Below the pieces are notes generated by a model, which had not been told where the DNA came from, did no database searches, and was given only the letters and a program-made list of their open reading frames with translations. A DNA stretch of 33,782 nucleotides, from contig NZ_VOXD01000046.1 in assembly GCF_008014675.1 (NCBI RefSeq), forward strand, positions 1-33,782, given 5' to 3'. Source of the stretch: Neolewinella aurantiaca. GTDB lineage: Bacteria > Bacteroidota > Bacteroidia > Chitinophagales > Saprospiraceae. Position 1 is the first letter of the stretch. The number at the start of each line of letters is the position of its first letter. Positions 14,935 through 23,710 of the stretch are shown one piece after another. Position numbers and translations under genes: made by a program.

Positions 14935-16017
14935 TTATTGGTCGTAGAAATTAGTGTAATGAGCGATTGAGTTCCGGAGCGTGTACCGGATGATCGGTTT
15001 CGTGTCGTAGTCTCCCGCAGCAGCACGACGGAGGAGTCGTGCCAGGGAGACAGTGCTCATCTCCTCCATTTCCAGGAATTGCCCGCCAACCGTTTCCACC
15101 AAGGCCCCCCGCCCGGAGGAAATAACCGGGATGCCCATTGCCACAGTTTCTGCCGCCGCAAAACAAAACCCTTCGCTGTAGGAGGGAATAACGACACAGG
15201 AAGACGTGAGTAGCAACTCGCGGAGGTCTTCGTCACTGAGTTCATGATGAATTTCGGTAACATCTCTGATGTTCAGTTCGTCGAGCATCCCGTTGATGCG
15301 TGCCAGCATCGCTGCGGGGCGCCGCGGTATGATGAGTCTAAGCCTTGCCTGAGGGTGCGTCTTTTTCAGCTCAGCTGCTGCCGGCAGCAGCAGGTCGAGA
15401 CCTTTGGATACTCCCAGCCGACCGAAGAAAGTATAGTGAAAGCCGGGCTTCGGACGATGCTCCATGCCGGTGAAATCATCGTAGTTCAGTCCGTTGTAAA
15501 TGCGGATGACCTTCTCTTTTTTAACTCCGTTTTGCACCAGCGTCCGCGCCGTGAAATCGGAAACGGCCACGTAGCTGTCGAACGGAAGGTTGAGTACGAA
15601 GCGCTCAAAAACACGGAAAGCCCATGCCTGAAACCGAGACAGAAAAGGTAGTTGTAACCAGAGGTCACCCCAGAATTCGTGAAAGGTGATCACGGCCCGC
15701 GTGCCGCTCAGTCGGGCGGCCAACCAGGCTGGTGGTGCTGCGTTGTAAGTAGTAGTGTGAATCACGTCTGCCCACCGTGCCGATCGCCACGCTGCGGGGA
15801 AGGCCAGTGCCGAAAACAAGAAGCGGTTGCCGCAATTTATGCGCTGAATGGATACGCCGGAACGAACCTCGCGAACCGGCAAATCAGGGCGGAAGCGTGT
15901 GGTGATTACCCGGACGCGGTGTCCTTTGTCGGCCAGTTGTTCCGCCAGCATCCCGAAGAGGGTTTCGGCGCCGCCGATGTAAGGCGGGTAGTGCTCCAGG
16001 ACAAAGAGAATATTCAT
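14935..16017 (-). CDS. GT4-family glycosyltransferase
   Basis: A 360-residue GT-B glycosyltransferase. The N-terminus MNILFVLEHYPPYIGGAETL holds the acceptor-side GGAE loop. The donor side has FFGRLGVSKGLDLLL and SYSEGFCFAAAETVAMGIPV with the E-x7-E pair. The usual conserved Lys/Arg after GR is present in the 'GVSKG' form. It is the last gene of a four-gene minus-strand operon, and its ATG overlaps the DUF2304-like stop by 4 bases. It converges with the halogenase operon across only 37 bases, with no visible terminator. The donor sugar cannot be assigned. A copy of the dispersed 19-bp motif lies inside, encoding ARTLVQ. Confidence 0.93.
   Translation of the reverse strand: MNILFVLEHYPPYIGGAETLFGMLAEQLADKGHRVRVITTRFRPDLPVREVRSGVSIQRINCGNRFLFSALAFPAAWRSARWADVIHTTTYNAAPPAWLAARLSGTRAVITFHEFWGDLWLQLPFLSRFQAWAFRVFERFVLNLPFDSYVAVSDFTARTLVQNGVKKEKVIRIYNGLNYDDFTGMEHRPKPGFHYTFFGRLGVSKGLDLLLPAAAELKKTHPQARLRLIIPRRPAAMLARINGMLDELNIRDVTEIHHELSDEDLRELLLTSSCVVIPSYSEGFCFAAAETVAMGIPVISSGRGALVETVGGQFLEMEEMSTVSLARLLRRAAAGDYDTKPIIRYTLRNSIAHYTNFYDQ
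15532..15550 (+). repeat. Dispersed 19-bp motif, copy 5 (inside GT4 gene)
   Basis: TTGCACCAGCGTCCGCGCC, identical over all 19 bases to copy 6. On the coding (minus) strand it encodes ARTLVQ. Confidence 0.65.
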
Positions 16018-16364
16018 TCTTCAGCGTCCTTGTCTGCGTCGCGCAGCGCAATTTTACGCGCCAGTTCGGTTACCTGCTTCCGGTTCTCCCTCACTTCTCC
16101 GTAAAGCATGAAAATCAGGTACACAAGTATGCCCATGCCGAGAAAAATTACGGCATTGACGTTGTCCGCAATACCGAAAACCCGGGCGACGAAGGAGGAA
16201 ATGGCATCCGGGAAAATGGAGAACACCGCCAGACTTACCCAGAAGAGGACGGAGAAGGTGCATTCGCGCAGGTTGATTCTGCCCTTTTGATAGCGCGTAG
16301 CCAGCCCCAAGACAAAAATCAGGGAAAGCAAAGGAACAACGATCTGAAAAATACGAATCTCCAT
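16014..16364 (-). CDS. DUF2304-like small membrane protein
   Basis: This 116-residue protein starts at ATG 16364 (MEIRIFQIVVPLLSLIFVLG). It has three hydrophobic segments, with INLRECTFSVLFWVSLAVFSIFP between the first and second, and a charged C-terminal helix (LARKIALRDADKDAEE). This arrangement matches DUF2304 proteins, which are repeatedly found next to polyprenyl-phosphate mannose synthase-like GT2 genes, exactly as here. An in-frame GTG 22 codons further upstream (16430) would overlap the GT2 gene, but that extension lacks a family match. It probably helps to anchor or partner the GT2 enzyme in the membrane; the biochemical role is unknown. Confidence 0.8.
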   Translation of the reverse strand: MEIRIFQIVVPLLSLIFVLGLATRYQKGRINLRECTFSVLFWVSLAVFSIFPDAISSFVARVFGIADNVNAVIFLGMGILVYLIFMLYGEVRENRKQVTELARKIALRDADKDAEE

Positions 16365-16408
16365 GAGAGCGAAAGGTACGAAACCAGAAGGGTATTCTTC
16401 CCGAAGGG

Positions 16409-17098
16409 CTAGCGGAAAACTATGTTCCACAGGAAGTTCAATGCGGTCGTAAAGCCTATCTGAAGGTCTTGCCCTTTGCTCACCGAGTAATCGGTGTACC
16501 GTACCGAAATCGCCGTTTCGCCCACTGCCAACTGCTTACTTTCTGCCTTCATGAGCATCTCGCTGCAGAAGCCGAAACCGTCGATGTCCAGATTAATTGC
16601 TACGATGGCATTTCTGTTCAGGAGCCGCATCCCCGACTGGCTATCGGTGTACGAACCACGGGCAAACATGTTGGTCATGGTGTTGGCAATACCATTGAAG
16701 AAGCGGCGCGAACGCGGGATGCAAAGTGAGGGATCAAGGAACCGGCTACCCACCACCAGATCGCATTGCTGCTCTTGCATCAGTTCACGGAGTTTGTGCA
16801 GGTCCCGGACAACGTGCTGGCCGTCGGCATCTATAAAAGCGAGGTGCTGCCACTGGCGCTGTCGCGCCAGTTGGATGCCGGTCATCACTGCCGCGCCTGC
16901 GCCGCGGTTGATGGGGTGCGTTGCCACCACGGCCCCCAGCCGGCGGGCCAGCTCGCCGGTACCATCTGAACTGCCATCGTCGATGACGCACACGTTGTTG
17001 AACCCTTCGGAGCGCAACTCCGTAAAAACCTCCTCCAATACGGTGGCCTCGTTGTAGGCCGGAAGACAAACCCAGATATCGGACGAATTGGACGTCAT
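16409..17098 (-). CDS. GT2 glycosyltransferase, polyprenyl-phosphate sugar synthase (DPM1-like)
   Basis: A 229-residue GT-A enzyme. The nucleotide-sugar motifs are VCLPAYNEATVLEEV, VIDDGSSDGTGELA and FIDADGQH (the metal-binding DxD-type site); VVGSRFLD and DSQSGMRLLNR follow as in dolichyl-phosphate mannose synthases. The short length, without C-terminal membrane helices, points to the soluble DPM1-type that charges a polyprenyl phosphate with a hexose. Placement between a very large membrane glycosyltransferase (12 bases away) and a DUF2304-like protein supports the idea that it supplies the lipid-linked sugar donor for that membrane enzyme. The identity of the sugar is unknown. Confidence 0.92.
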   Translation of the reverse strand: MTSNSSDIWVCLPAYNEATVLEEVFTELRSEGFNNVCVIDDGSSDGTGELARRLGAVVATHPINRGAGAAVMTGIQLARQRQWQHLAFIDADGQHVVRDLHKLRELMQEQQCDLVVGSRFLDPSLCIPRSRRFFNGIANTMTNMFARGSYTDSQSGMRLLNRNAIVAINLDIDGFGFCSEMLMKAESKQLAVGETAISVRYTDYSVSKGQDLQIGFTTALNFLWNIVFR

Positions 17099-17110
17099 TC
17101 CAGTTAGCTT

Positions 17111-20100
17111 TTAGAGGATTTCGAACAAGGCAATATTGCCGGGGTAAATGGTTTGACCGTGTACGCCATACCTGGCATTGGCCTGCTGCCCGTTGGGCAG
17201 GCGGATGAGTGGCGCTGCGGGGTCCTCCACGTAGTTGTCGGTTACCAGAATCCGGACTTTGGGCGAAGACGTCAGTTCCCTCGCAATGCTGATGAATTTC
17301 TTTTTCAGGGTCTGCTCGGGGGTGCGGTCAACGGTGGCGGTTCTGAGATCAAAGAAGATGTAACGGAAACCCTGGGCCTTCAGCATATCGAAGAACTTGC
17401 TGTTGTCATCGAGGCGGGCGGTAATCTGGTCGTAACGCTCCAGCGTCGGGTCACTGAACACCCGGGTGCTGTTTTTTGAAATCAGGAAGCCGTAATGGGT
17501 GTTGACCCGGTATATGTTGGTCGACGGATCGGCGTTCATGATGCGGATCGCCTCGGAGACTTTAGGGTTGAACTTATCAACTGCTTTACGGGCGGGGCGG
17601 GTAGGGTCGGTGATGACTTCGACGAAGGGAGAACGCAGTATAGAGGCCGTATTGGGCTCTCCCGGATACTGCGAGGTGAAGTAATGCAGGGTGTAAAGCA
17701 GCACGAAAACGGAAAGTACTGCCCCTCCGAAATACCGGCTGAAGTTCCGCAAGTCTGCTCCCAGGAGCCGACCCGGCGACTCGAGAAACCATAACCACAC
17801 AATCGGCGTCGCGACGAAGAGCGGCAACGCGTACCAAATCACTCCGTTGCCGAGCAACCACCATAGCAAACTGTAGACAGCGAGGAACCCCGCGAACCCT
17901 TTTATTCCGGAAGTATCATCAGCAAAACGGTGGCGTACCCGTAGGGCGGCGAGGGCAAACACCCCGAACATCACCAGTAGGGTGGCCCACAGGGTCAGGT
18001 CTCCGAGCAGGAAGAAAACCGGACTAAGTACACCGGCCAGCATGAAGATTGGTCGGACAAACAAAGCGTGCAAACCAGCCATCCAACTGGGAATATCGTT
18101 GGCAACAAGTTTGTTCTGAAGCTCCTGCCAGGCCGAATCTGCCGCAAAATCACCCGCCGCCGAAGCATAAATAGCGTAGTACGAGCCGGCCAGAACAACC
18201 AGGACAGAGCAAGCGTAAAGCACGCCCCGCCATACGGGCGGTCGTTGCCTTCCCACGGCGAAGAGCAGCAGCGGAAAGAACAACAAAAATAGAAAACCCG
18301 GATCCACGTACCGCTGGTTGGGGATGTTAACACCAGCATTGAGGTCGTTTGGCAACGAAGCGTAGCGCCAGAAGTACTGTTCGTAGCCCAGGTAGCGCTG
18401 AATCTCTTCCCGCACCGCTCCGTCGGTGGCGTCTCTGCCGGGACGATTGTCTTTTTTCTGTTGTTGACCAACGAGGCGTGGCCGGGCTGCGGAGGTCAAC
18501 TCCCGGTTGCTGATCAACCGGGGGAGAACCCTGTCGGAAGAAGTACGGTGAGAAAGCTTTGGTATGAATTCAAGGGGCGGCTTTTTTGCCCGGCCCCTGA
18601 TCAGGCTGGAAACACTTACGTTTCCGTTCTCAGCCACGTGCTTTATCGCCCAGGGGCTGAACGCTGTGAGAAAAGAAAGGGCCATAAGGCCCGTTAGCAT
18701 GACCGGTTGGAGAACCGTGCGGAGTTCGTTGCGGTAGGTAAACCAGAGCCCGGTCAGGCCGGAGATCGTCAGTCCGGCACCCAGAAGGGCGCTCTGCGCC
18801 CCTGTAAGGTCGAGGTAGCCGAACCGGTAGATGCCACTCAGGAATACAAAGCCCAGGGCCACGGAGAGGGCAGAAAGGTAGGCCCACCGGCCGCCGTACT
18901 TTTGGAACAGCCAAACCGTGATGGCGAGGACGTACACAATGGCGGTGTATTTTACCGTGAAGGCGTACCCGGCCAGCCAGCCAAGCAACAGAAAAGAAAA
19001 CGCAGTGGGACTAAGGCTTTTATTGATGAAGGGAATGCTGACCGTAAGGGACTCTCCGGAAGGCTTGCTTTGCACCAGCGTCCGCGCCGCCACGTATACA
19101 CCCGCAAGAATGATGAAAGCGAAGGCCAGGTCGATTTTTTCGTCTACAATACTGTGGAACCCGAAGTAAGGAGAAACGAGGGGAATAAAAGCCGCCAGCA
19201 AAGCGTAATCCTGGCTCAGCCATAAGCGGGCCAGCCGGTAGACCATCAGCGCGCAGAGCACATTCATGAGGTGCGAAATCAGCATGGCTACCGAGAGACT
19301 GCCAAAAAGCGTTTGCCCGAAGGCCATCATGAGCGACCAGCCGTAGGCCTGGCCACCGTAAGGAAGTCCGCCGGTGTCCGCCATCAGGTTAGCGAGGTTG
19401 ACGTACAGCGCACTGCCATCGTACCCGATCGGAAAGGTTTTGAAGGCTGCGGTCACGTTGAAACCCGTAACGGCCAACAGAACCACCAGAATTGCCGGAG
19501 ACCACCAGCGACTGAAGGTAACGTATTGTTTCGTCCAGAGAAGGTCCGTCAGGAAGGACAAGGTCGCGCGCCACCGCAGGCCGATGGCCAGCAGCAAAAG
19601 CCCCCAACAGGTGTAAACATTGAGCACGTCGCCCAGTCCCAGCAAGACCAACGGAATCCCCAGCAACGAAAACCCGAAGGCGATGTTTACCAGCGTATTG
19701 CCTTCACCGAGTTTCTCCCGCAGTGACGAGGTAAGCCAGCTGCCAAGGCTGTAAGCCGCAGTAACGATAAGGATGAGCCCCGCCAAATGAATACTGGAAT
19801 AGCCGAAGAAGTAACCCGCCCGCGCAACCGGGGATGAGCCGCTCAGGAAGCCCCCCGAACTGAAGGTGATGATGACTACTGCACTGAAAACCTGCACCGC
19901 GAGGTAGGCCGTAAGCCCGCGAAAAGGCAATGCTGCCTGCTGATCATCCGATCTTCTGCGCTGTAGGTGAGCCCACAGCCCGGCCAGGCCAGCCGTAAGA
20001 CCAACGAAAGCAACAAGCCCCGGACAGGGGATTGCCTGCAGGGTTTCTATTACGTAAGTATGTTGAACTACATAGTCCGTGAAAACCAGAAAACTCCAGG

Positions 20101-20137
20101 CTAGAACGGCTAAGATTGTGAATATTCTTCCAAACAT
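17111..20137 (-). CDS. Large polytopic membrane protein, predicted GT-C glycosyltransferase
   Basis: About 1008 residues from ATG 20137 (MFGRIFTILAVLAWSFLVF, first membrane helix). In-frame ATG 20173 and GTG 20251 would add 12 or 38 non-hydrophobic residues. The protein has numerous hydrophobic helices through roughly residue 820 and a soluble C-terminal tail of about 190 residues. FPIGYDGSALYVNLANLMA and FGFHSIVDEKIDLAFAF place acidic residues in extracytoplasmic loops, as in GT-C enzymes that use lipid-phosphate sugars. No full family signature is seen, so the enzyme class is inferred mainly from topology and from the GT2/DUF2304 genes that follow. The soluble tail (RIMNADPSTNIYRVNTHYGF...) may bind the acceptor. 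A copy of the dispersed motif lies inside. Confidence 0.78.
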   Translation of the reverse strand: MFGRIFTILAVLAWSFLVFTDYVVQHTYVIETLQAIPCPGLVAFVGLTAGLAGLWAHLQRRRSDDQQAALPFRGLTAYLAVQVFSAVVIITFSSGGFLSGSSPVARAGYFFGYSSIHLAGLILIVTAAYSLGSWLTSSLREKLGEGNTLVNIAFGFSLLGIPLVLLGLGDVLNVYTCWGLLLLAIGLRWRATLSFLTDLLWTKQYVTFSRWWSPAILVVLLAVTGFNVTAAFKTFPIGYDGSALYVNLANLMADTGGLPYGGQAYGWSLMMAFGQTLFGSLSVAMLISHLMNVLCALMVYRLARLWLSQDYALLAAFIPLVSPYFGFHSIVDEKIDLAFAFIILAGVYVAARTLVQSKPSGESLTVSIPFINKSLSPTAFSFLLLGWLAGYAFTVKYTAIVYVLAITVWLFQKYGGRWAYLSALSVALGFVFLSGIYRFGYLDLTGAQSALLGAGLTISGLTGLWFTYRNELRTVLQPVMLTGLMALSFLTAFSPWAIKHVAENGNVSVSSLIRGRAKKPPLEFIPKLSHRTSSDRVLPRLISNRELTSAARPRLVGQQQKKDNRPGRDATDGAVREEIQRYLGYEQYFWRYASLPNDLNAGVNIPNQRYVDPGFLFLLFFPLLLFAVGRQRPPVWRGVLYACSVLVVLAGSYYAIYASAAGDFAADSAWQELQNKLVANDIPSWMAGLHALFVRPIFMLAGVLSPVFFLLGDLTLWATLLVMFGVFALAALRVRHRFADDTSGIKGFAGFLAVYSLLWWLLGNGVIWYALPLFVATPIVWLWFLESPGRLLGADLRNFSRYFGGAVLSVFVLLYTLHYFTSQYPGEPNTASILRSPFVEVITDPTRPARKAVDKFNPKVSEAIRIMNADPSTNIYRVNTHYGFLISKNSTRVFSDPTLERYDQITARLDDNSKFFDMLKAQGFRYIFFDLRTATVDRTPEQTLKKKFISIARELTSSPKVRILVTDNYVEDPAAPLIRLPNGQQANARYGVHGQTIYPGNIALFEIL
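19070..19088 (+). repeat. Dispersed 19-bp motif, copy 6 (inside membrane GT gene)
   Basis: TTGCACCAGCGTCCGCGCC, the exact sequence of copy 5 in another gene of the same operon and in the same codon phase; it also encodes ARTLVQ there (AARTLVQSK). Confidence 0.65.
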
Positions 20138-20345
20138 GGGGGCTTCATCCGTTATGGGCAATCCGTTAATCATCGGCACAACACCAACGATATGCAGGCG
20201 TATAGTTACGTTGATTTTCTGACTTGCCTGCCGGAACGGCCACGAAATCACCGTTTAGAGCTGATTGACTACTCTTTTTTGTTGCCGGGGACGCCTTTAG
20301 TCGCCATCAAAGCCGGTAAAATCCCCAAAGCGGAAGAAAGACCCC

Positions 20346-21551
20346 TTAAGCTATGCGCCTCACTGCGGTCTGCGTACCAATGTGGAAAGCTTCGGGAGAA
20401 TCACCCTCGAGGCCCGAGAGCACCAGTAAGCCGGGGCGTTTGCCTGTTTCCAGGCTGCCCAGTTCGTCGTCGAATTGTAGTGCTTCGGCTCCGTTAATGG
20501 TTGCCCAGGTGAGCATTGTCGTGAAGGGCACGTAGCTCTGGTACTTACTGATCGTGCGCAGTTCCTCCAGGATGGAAAGTTGCCAGTTGGAGGTCAGCGA
20601 ATCGGTGCCCACGGTAACCTTGGCTCCGGCGTCGATGAAGACGTCGTAGCGGGGCAGCCGGTTTTCGATGTAGAGGTTGGCGTTGGGGCAGGTCGCGAAG
20701 TAAACACCGTTCTGGGCCCATTCGGTAGCGGCCCTGATGCCTTCGGCGTCGGTCAGGGTGTTGTGAACGAAAAGGGTACGGTTGGCGGGGTTCATGCGGC
20801 TGATCGCGTGGTGGATGGAGCTCTTTCCGGTAGCCTGGAAGTCGTCGATATTAGCTCCGAAGCCCTTGAAGAAGTCCTGAAACGGGCCTTCTCCGGTCAG
20901 GAAAAGTTCCATCTCTGCCGGAGTTTCTTCGCTGTGGATAGAGATGGTTTCCGTACCGTCGTTCAGGTCGTTGATCAAATCGTAGAGCGGGTCCGAGACG
21001 GTGTAGGGCGCGTGAGGGACGGCACTTTTGGCGTTGCCGTCGTTGTCGGCTTGCCCGTCGTAAACGGCTTTGTAGCCATCAAAGCTGGCCTGCGCGCGTT
21101 CGGGCTGGAGAAAGTCGAACATCTCCACAAAGCTGTAGTAGCGGATGGGGCTTTTGCATTTTACCGGCGCTGTATCGAGCTTGTTCGAGATGTCGCCCAC
21201 GGCCTGAATGCCGTTGTCCCACATGTACTGGTCCCATTTTTCGATGGCGGCGTCGATCACGTCCTGCTCCATTTCGCGCAGCGTCACAACGTCAACGATA
21301 AAGGGAAGCAGCGTCTTTCCCGTCTGGCTTTTGCCCACGAGGTGGCTCAGCTCGAGGTGGCAATGGGTGTTGATGAAACCCGGAATCAGGATGCCTTCGT
21401 GCTTTACGGGCTCGGCAGCAGGTGCCGTGAAGGTTGGAGAGGCAGGGGCCAGGACTTCCGTGATCCGGCCGTCATCGTCCATGGCTATGATACCGTTTTT
21501 TATTGGCGGCGAGGTGATGGGGTAGAGGTAGTCGGCGGTGTGGTAGGTCAC
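20346..21551 (-). CDS. Amidohydrolase, TRZ/ATZ-aminofutalosine deaminase-like
   Basis: This metal-dependent hydrolase is 401 residues from GTG 21551. It has the family layout: a small N-terminal beta domain, [13 protein letters not shown] (metal-binding HxH), [11 protein letters not shown] and ISIHSEETP (metal and substrate His), FVHNTL, and VGTDSLTSN with the conserved Asp. The HCHLELSHL wording is common in deaminases related to 6-aminodeoxyfutalosine deaminase, a step of menaquinone synthesis, but other amine or chlorohydrolase substrates are possible. The same frame opens at ATG 21662. The extra 37 residues have no family character, and a TACCTTCG element (minus strand, 21597-21604) inside that stretch would start transcription downstream of the ATG, so GTG 21551 is favoured. 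Confidence 0.82.
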   Translation of the reverse strand: MTYHTADYLYPITSPPIKNGIIAMDDDGRITEVLAPASPTFTAPAAEPVKHEGILIPGFINTHCHLELSHLVGKSQTGKTLLPFIVDVVTLREMEQDVIDAAIEKWDQYMWDNGIQAVGDISNKLDTAPVKCKSPIRYYSFVEMFDFLQPERAQASFDGYKAVYDGQADNDGNAKSAVPHAPYTVSDPLYDLINDLNDGTETISIHSEETPAEMELFLTGEGPFQDFFKGFGANIDDFQATGKSSIHHAISRMNPANRTLFVHNTLTDAEGIRAATEWAQNGVYFATCPNANLYIENRLPRYDVFIDAGAKVTVGTDSLTSNWQLSILEELRTISKYQSYVPFTTMLTWATINGAEALQFDDELGSLETGKRPGLLVLSGLEGDSPEAFHIGTQTAVRRIA

Positions 21552-21733
21552 TTGCTTGGTATTTTGGATCGTTGGGTCGTTCGTCTGACCGGGGAGCGAA
21601 GGTAAGACGCCTTCGGTTACGAATACACATCTGCTACCGGTTGGTTGAACCGGAACTAACATCTTACCCGTTTCCGAACGGTAAAGTCACCGGTGGCTAC
21701 TGCTGCCCCGGATAACCGTGCCTTCAACCGGTA

Positions 21734-21752
21734 TTGCACCTGCGGCCCCGCC
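21734..21752 (+). repeat. Dispersed 19-bp motif, copy 7
   Basis: TTGCACCTGCGGCCCCGCC, in the gap between the symporter stop (21764) and the amidohydrolase start, preceded by GCCTTCAACC as in copy 1. Confidence 0.65.
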
Positions 21753-21763
21753 AGCTACTGAGC

Positions 21764-23533
21764 TTAAAGTTTACGGCGGTTCATCCAGAGAAAACCAATA
21801 CCCAGTATAGCCAAGCCCGCCGAAATGAGGGTTGCGCTGAGGTTGCCGTACAGGTAAAACCCGGTAGCAAAGAGTACCGAGTAAATACCGATTGCCCCAA
21901 TGAATACGGCCGCTATGCGCAGTGTCATATTCGAGTCGGGGTGAACGGTTATGTCAGTCGGCAGGTTGGCTGCAACGGGCTGCCAGCCCGGGCCACCGGG
22001 GTGAATCTTGGTGTAGAAGCTTTCCAGCGTAGCCCGGTCGGTTGGTTGGGTCATGAAGGTGACAACGAGCCACCCTACGGTGGTAATCGCTATACCCAAC
22101 AGCAGTTTTTGGTGGTCAAGCAATTCGGGGAGACCTGCGGGCAGCCAGGCAAATTCCAGCATCAATGCCACAGCGAAGCTGATGAACATACCTGCAATCT
22201 CTGTGTAAGCGTTGATACGCCACCAGAACCAGCGTAAAATGAAGATGAGGCCGGTACCTGCACCAATCTGGAGCAGGATGTTGAATGCCTGCAGCGCGTT
22301 GGACAACGCCAACGCCAGAAAAGCCGCCAAAACCATAAGCACCACCGTCGAGATCCGGCCGATGTTGACCAGTTCTTTCTCCGAAGCCTCCGGCTTGATG
22401 AAGCGCTGGTACCAGTCGTGCACCACGTAGCTACTGCCCCAGTTGAGGTGGGTAGAAAGCGTCGACATCAGCGCGGCAATCAGTGAGGCGATTACCAACC
22501 CGAGCAAACCTTTGGGGAGGTAACTCAACATCGCCGGGTAGGCGAGGTCATCGTTCACCACCGAAGGGTCGATCCCGGGGAAGGCCGTAGCAATGCTGGC
22601 CAGGTCAGGGAATACAACCAGCGATGCGAGGGCAATCAGAATCCAGGGCCAGGGGCGCAGGGCGTAGTGGAACGCGTTGAAGAGCAGGGTTGCCCCCACG
22701 GCGTGTTTTTCGTTCTTGGCCGCCAGCATCCGCTGGGCAACGTAGCCGCCTCCGCCGGGCTCCGCGCCGGGGTACCATACGCTCCACCACTGTACCGCAA
22801 TCGGTACAATCAGCAAGGGAACGTATACCGCCGGGTCATCGAAGGAAGGAATGATATCGAGCTTACCCGAGACATTCGGGTGGGCAAAGAGTTGGTCCAG
22901 TCCGCCTACTTCCGGCAGGTTCAGCAGATAAACAGCCGCCCATACTGCACCGATCATCGCGAAGGTGAATTGTACAAAGTCGGTAATCACCACGCCTTTG
23001 AAACCGCCCAGGGCGGAGTAAAAAACGGTTACGACCGAAACCAGAATAACGGTAGTGAACGGGTCCAGCCCCAGCAGTATGCCGGCAATCTTGATGCCGG
23101 CCAGGCAAACGGTGGCCATAATCATTACGTTGAAGAACACGCCCAGGTAAATGGCCCGGAACTGCCGCAGAAAGCGTGCCGGAGCGCCGCTGTACCGCAT
23201 CTCGTAAAACTCCAGGTCGGTCATTACTCCTGAGCGCCGCCAGAGGCGGGCGTACACAAACACGGTCAGCATACCCGTCAGCAAAAAAGCCCACCAGGCC
23301 CAGTTGCCGGCAACACCGTTTTTGCGTACGATGTCGGTCACCAGGTTGGGCGTGTCGGCCGAGAAAGTTGTAGCTACCATCGATACCCCCAGCAGCCACC
23401 AGGGCATGTTGCGGCCGGAAAGGAAAAATTCCTTGGTAGAATCTCCACTGCTACGGCTGGCATAAAGCCCTATACCTAAAGAGACGAGAAAGAAGACGGC
23501 AATAATGGCCCAGTCCAGAGTTTGTAGCTGCAT
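21764..23533 (-). CDS. Sodium:solute symporter (SSS family)
   Basis: A 589-residue inner-membrane symporter with about 13-14 hydrophobic segments. LDWAIIAVFFLVSLGIGLYA begins helix 1. FFLSGRNMPWWLLGVSMVATTFSADTP is the classic SSS loop and helix pair near the sodium site (quoted in two overlapping parts: FFLSGRNMPWWLLGVS and VATTFSADTP), and SALGGFKGVVITDFVQF is the family signature region. Length and layout are those of a full-size family member. ATG 23533 is chosen because the frame upstream has only a TTG five codons earlier. The substrate cannot be read from sequence. It is divergent from the phosphatidylcholine synthase gene with 177 bases between, so choline uptake is a reasonable but untested guess. 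Confidence 0.92.
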   Translation of the reverse strand: MQLQTLDWAIIAVFFLVSLGIGLYASRSSGDSTKEFFLSGRNMPWWLLGVSMVATTFSADTPNLVTDIVRKNGVAGNWAWWAFLLTGMLTVFVYARLWRRSGVMTDLEFYEMRYSGAPARFLRQFRAIYLGVFFNVMIMATVCLAGIKIAGILLGLDPFTTVILVSVVTVFYSALGGFKGVVITDFVQFTFAMIGAVWAAVYLLNLPEVGGLDQLFAHPNVSGKLDIIPSFDDPAVYVPLLIVPIAVQWWSVWYPGAEPGGGGYVAQRMLAAKNEKHAVGATLLFNAFHYALRPWPWILIALASLVVFPDLASIATAFPGIDPSVVNDDLAYPAMLSYLPKGLLGLVIASLIAALMSTLSTHLNWGSSYVVHDWYQRFIKPEASEKELVNIGRISTVVLMVLAAFLALALSNALQAFNILLQIGAGTGLIFILRWFWWRINAYTEIAGMFISFAVALMLEFAWLPAGLPELLDHQKLLLGIAITTVGWLVVTFMTQPTDRATLESFYTKIHPGGPGWQPVAANLPTDITVHPDSNMTLRIAAVFIGAIGIYSVLFATGFYLYGNLSATLISAGLAILGIGFLWMNRRKL

Positions 23534-23579
23534 GAATCTTAAAGTCAAAAGTGTGTAGAGTGGTGGTAAGGTAATAAAA

Positions 23580-23609
23580 TTCGTGTTCGCCTGTACATTG
23601 CTAGCTTTG
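23580..23609 (+). promoter_or_regulatory. Possible promoter of the phosphatidylcholine synthase gene
   Basis: TAGCTTTG at 23602-23609 fits the TAnnTTTG -7 element. TTCG at 23580-23583, 18 bases before it, is a weak -33 element. The predicted leader is about 95 bases. Confidence 0.45.
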
Positions 23610-23710
23610 CAGGAGCCGAAAGGAAAGTTCCGTTCTCTTTAATCTGTGCCTCAAGGCTTAGAGGGGGGGCGTATCCGGAAGGCCCCGCCACCCTGCAATC
23701 CATTACCGTT

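Noticed and set aside
16705..16724. Further weak copies of the dispersed motif (16705-16724 minus, 31175-31193 minus)
   Set aside because: Several mismatches, and both lie in codons explained by conserved protein sequence or a signal peptide. They were not counted among the nine copies.
20580..21605. 341-codon plus-strand frame opposite the amidohydrolase
   Set aside because: It mirrors a clearly conserved gene. The translation is rich in Val/Gly runs typical of antisense reading in GC-rich codons, with no domain motifs.
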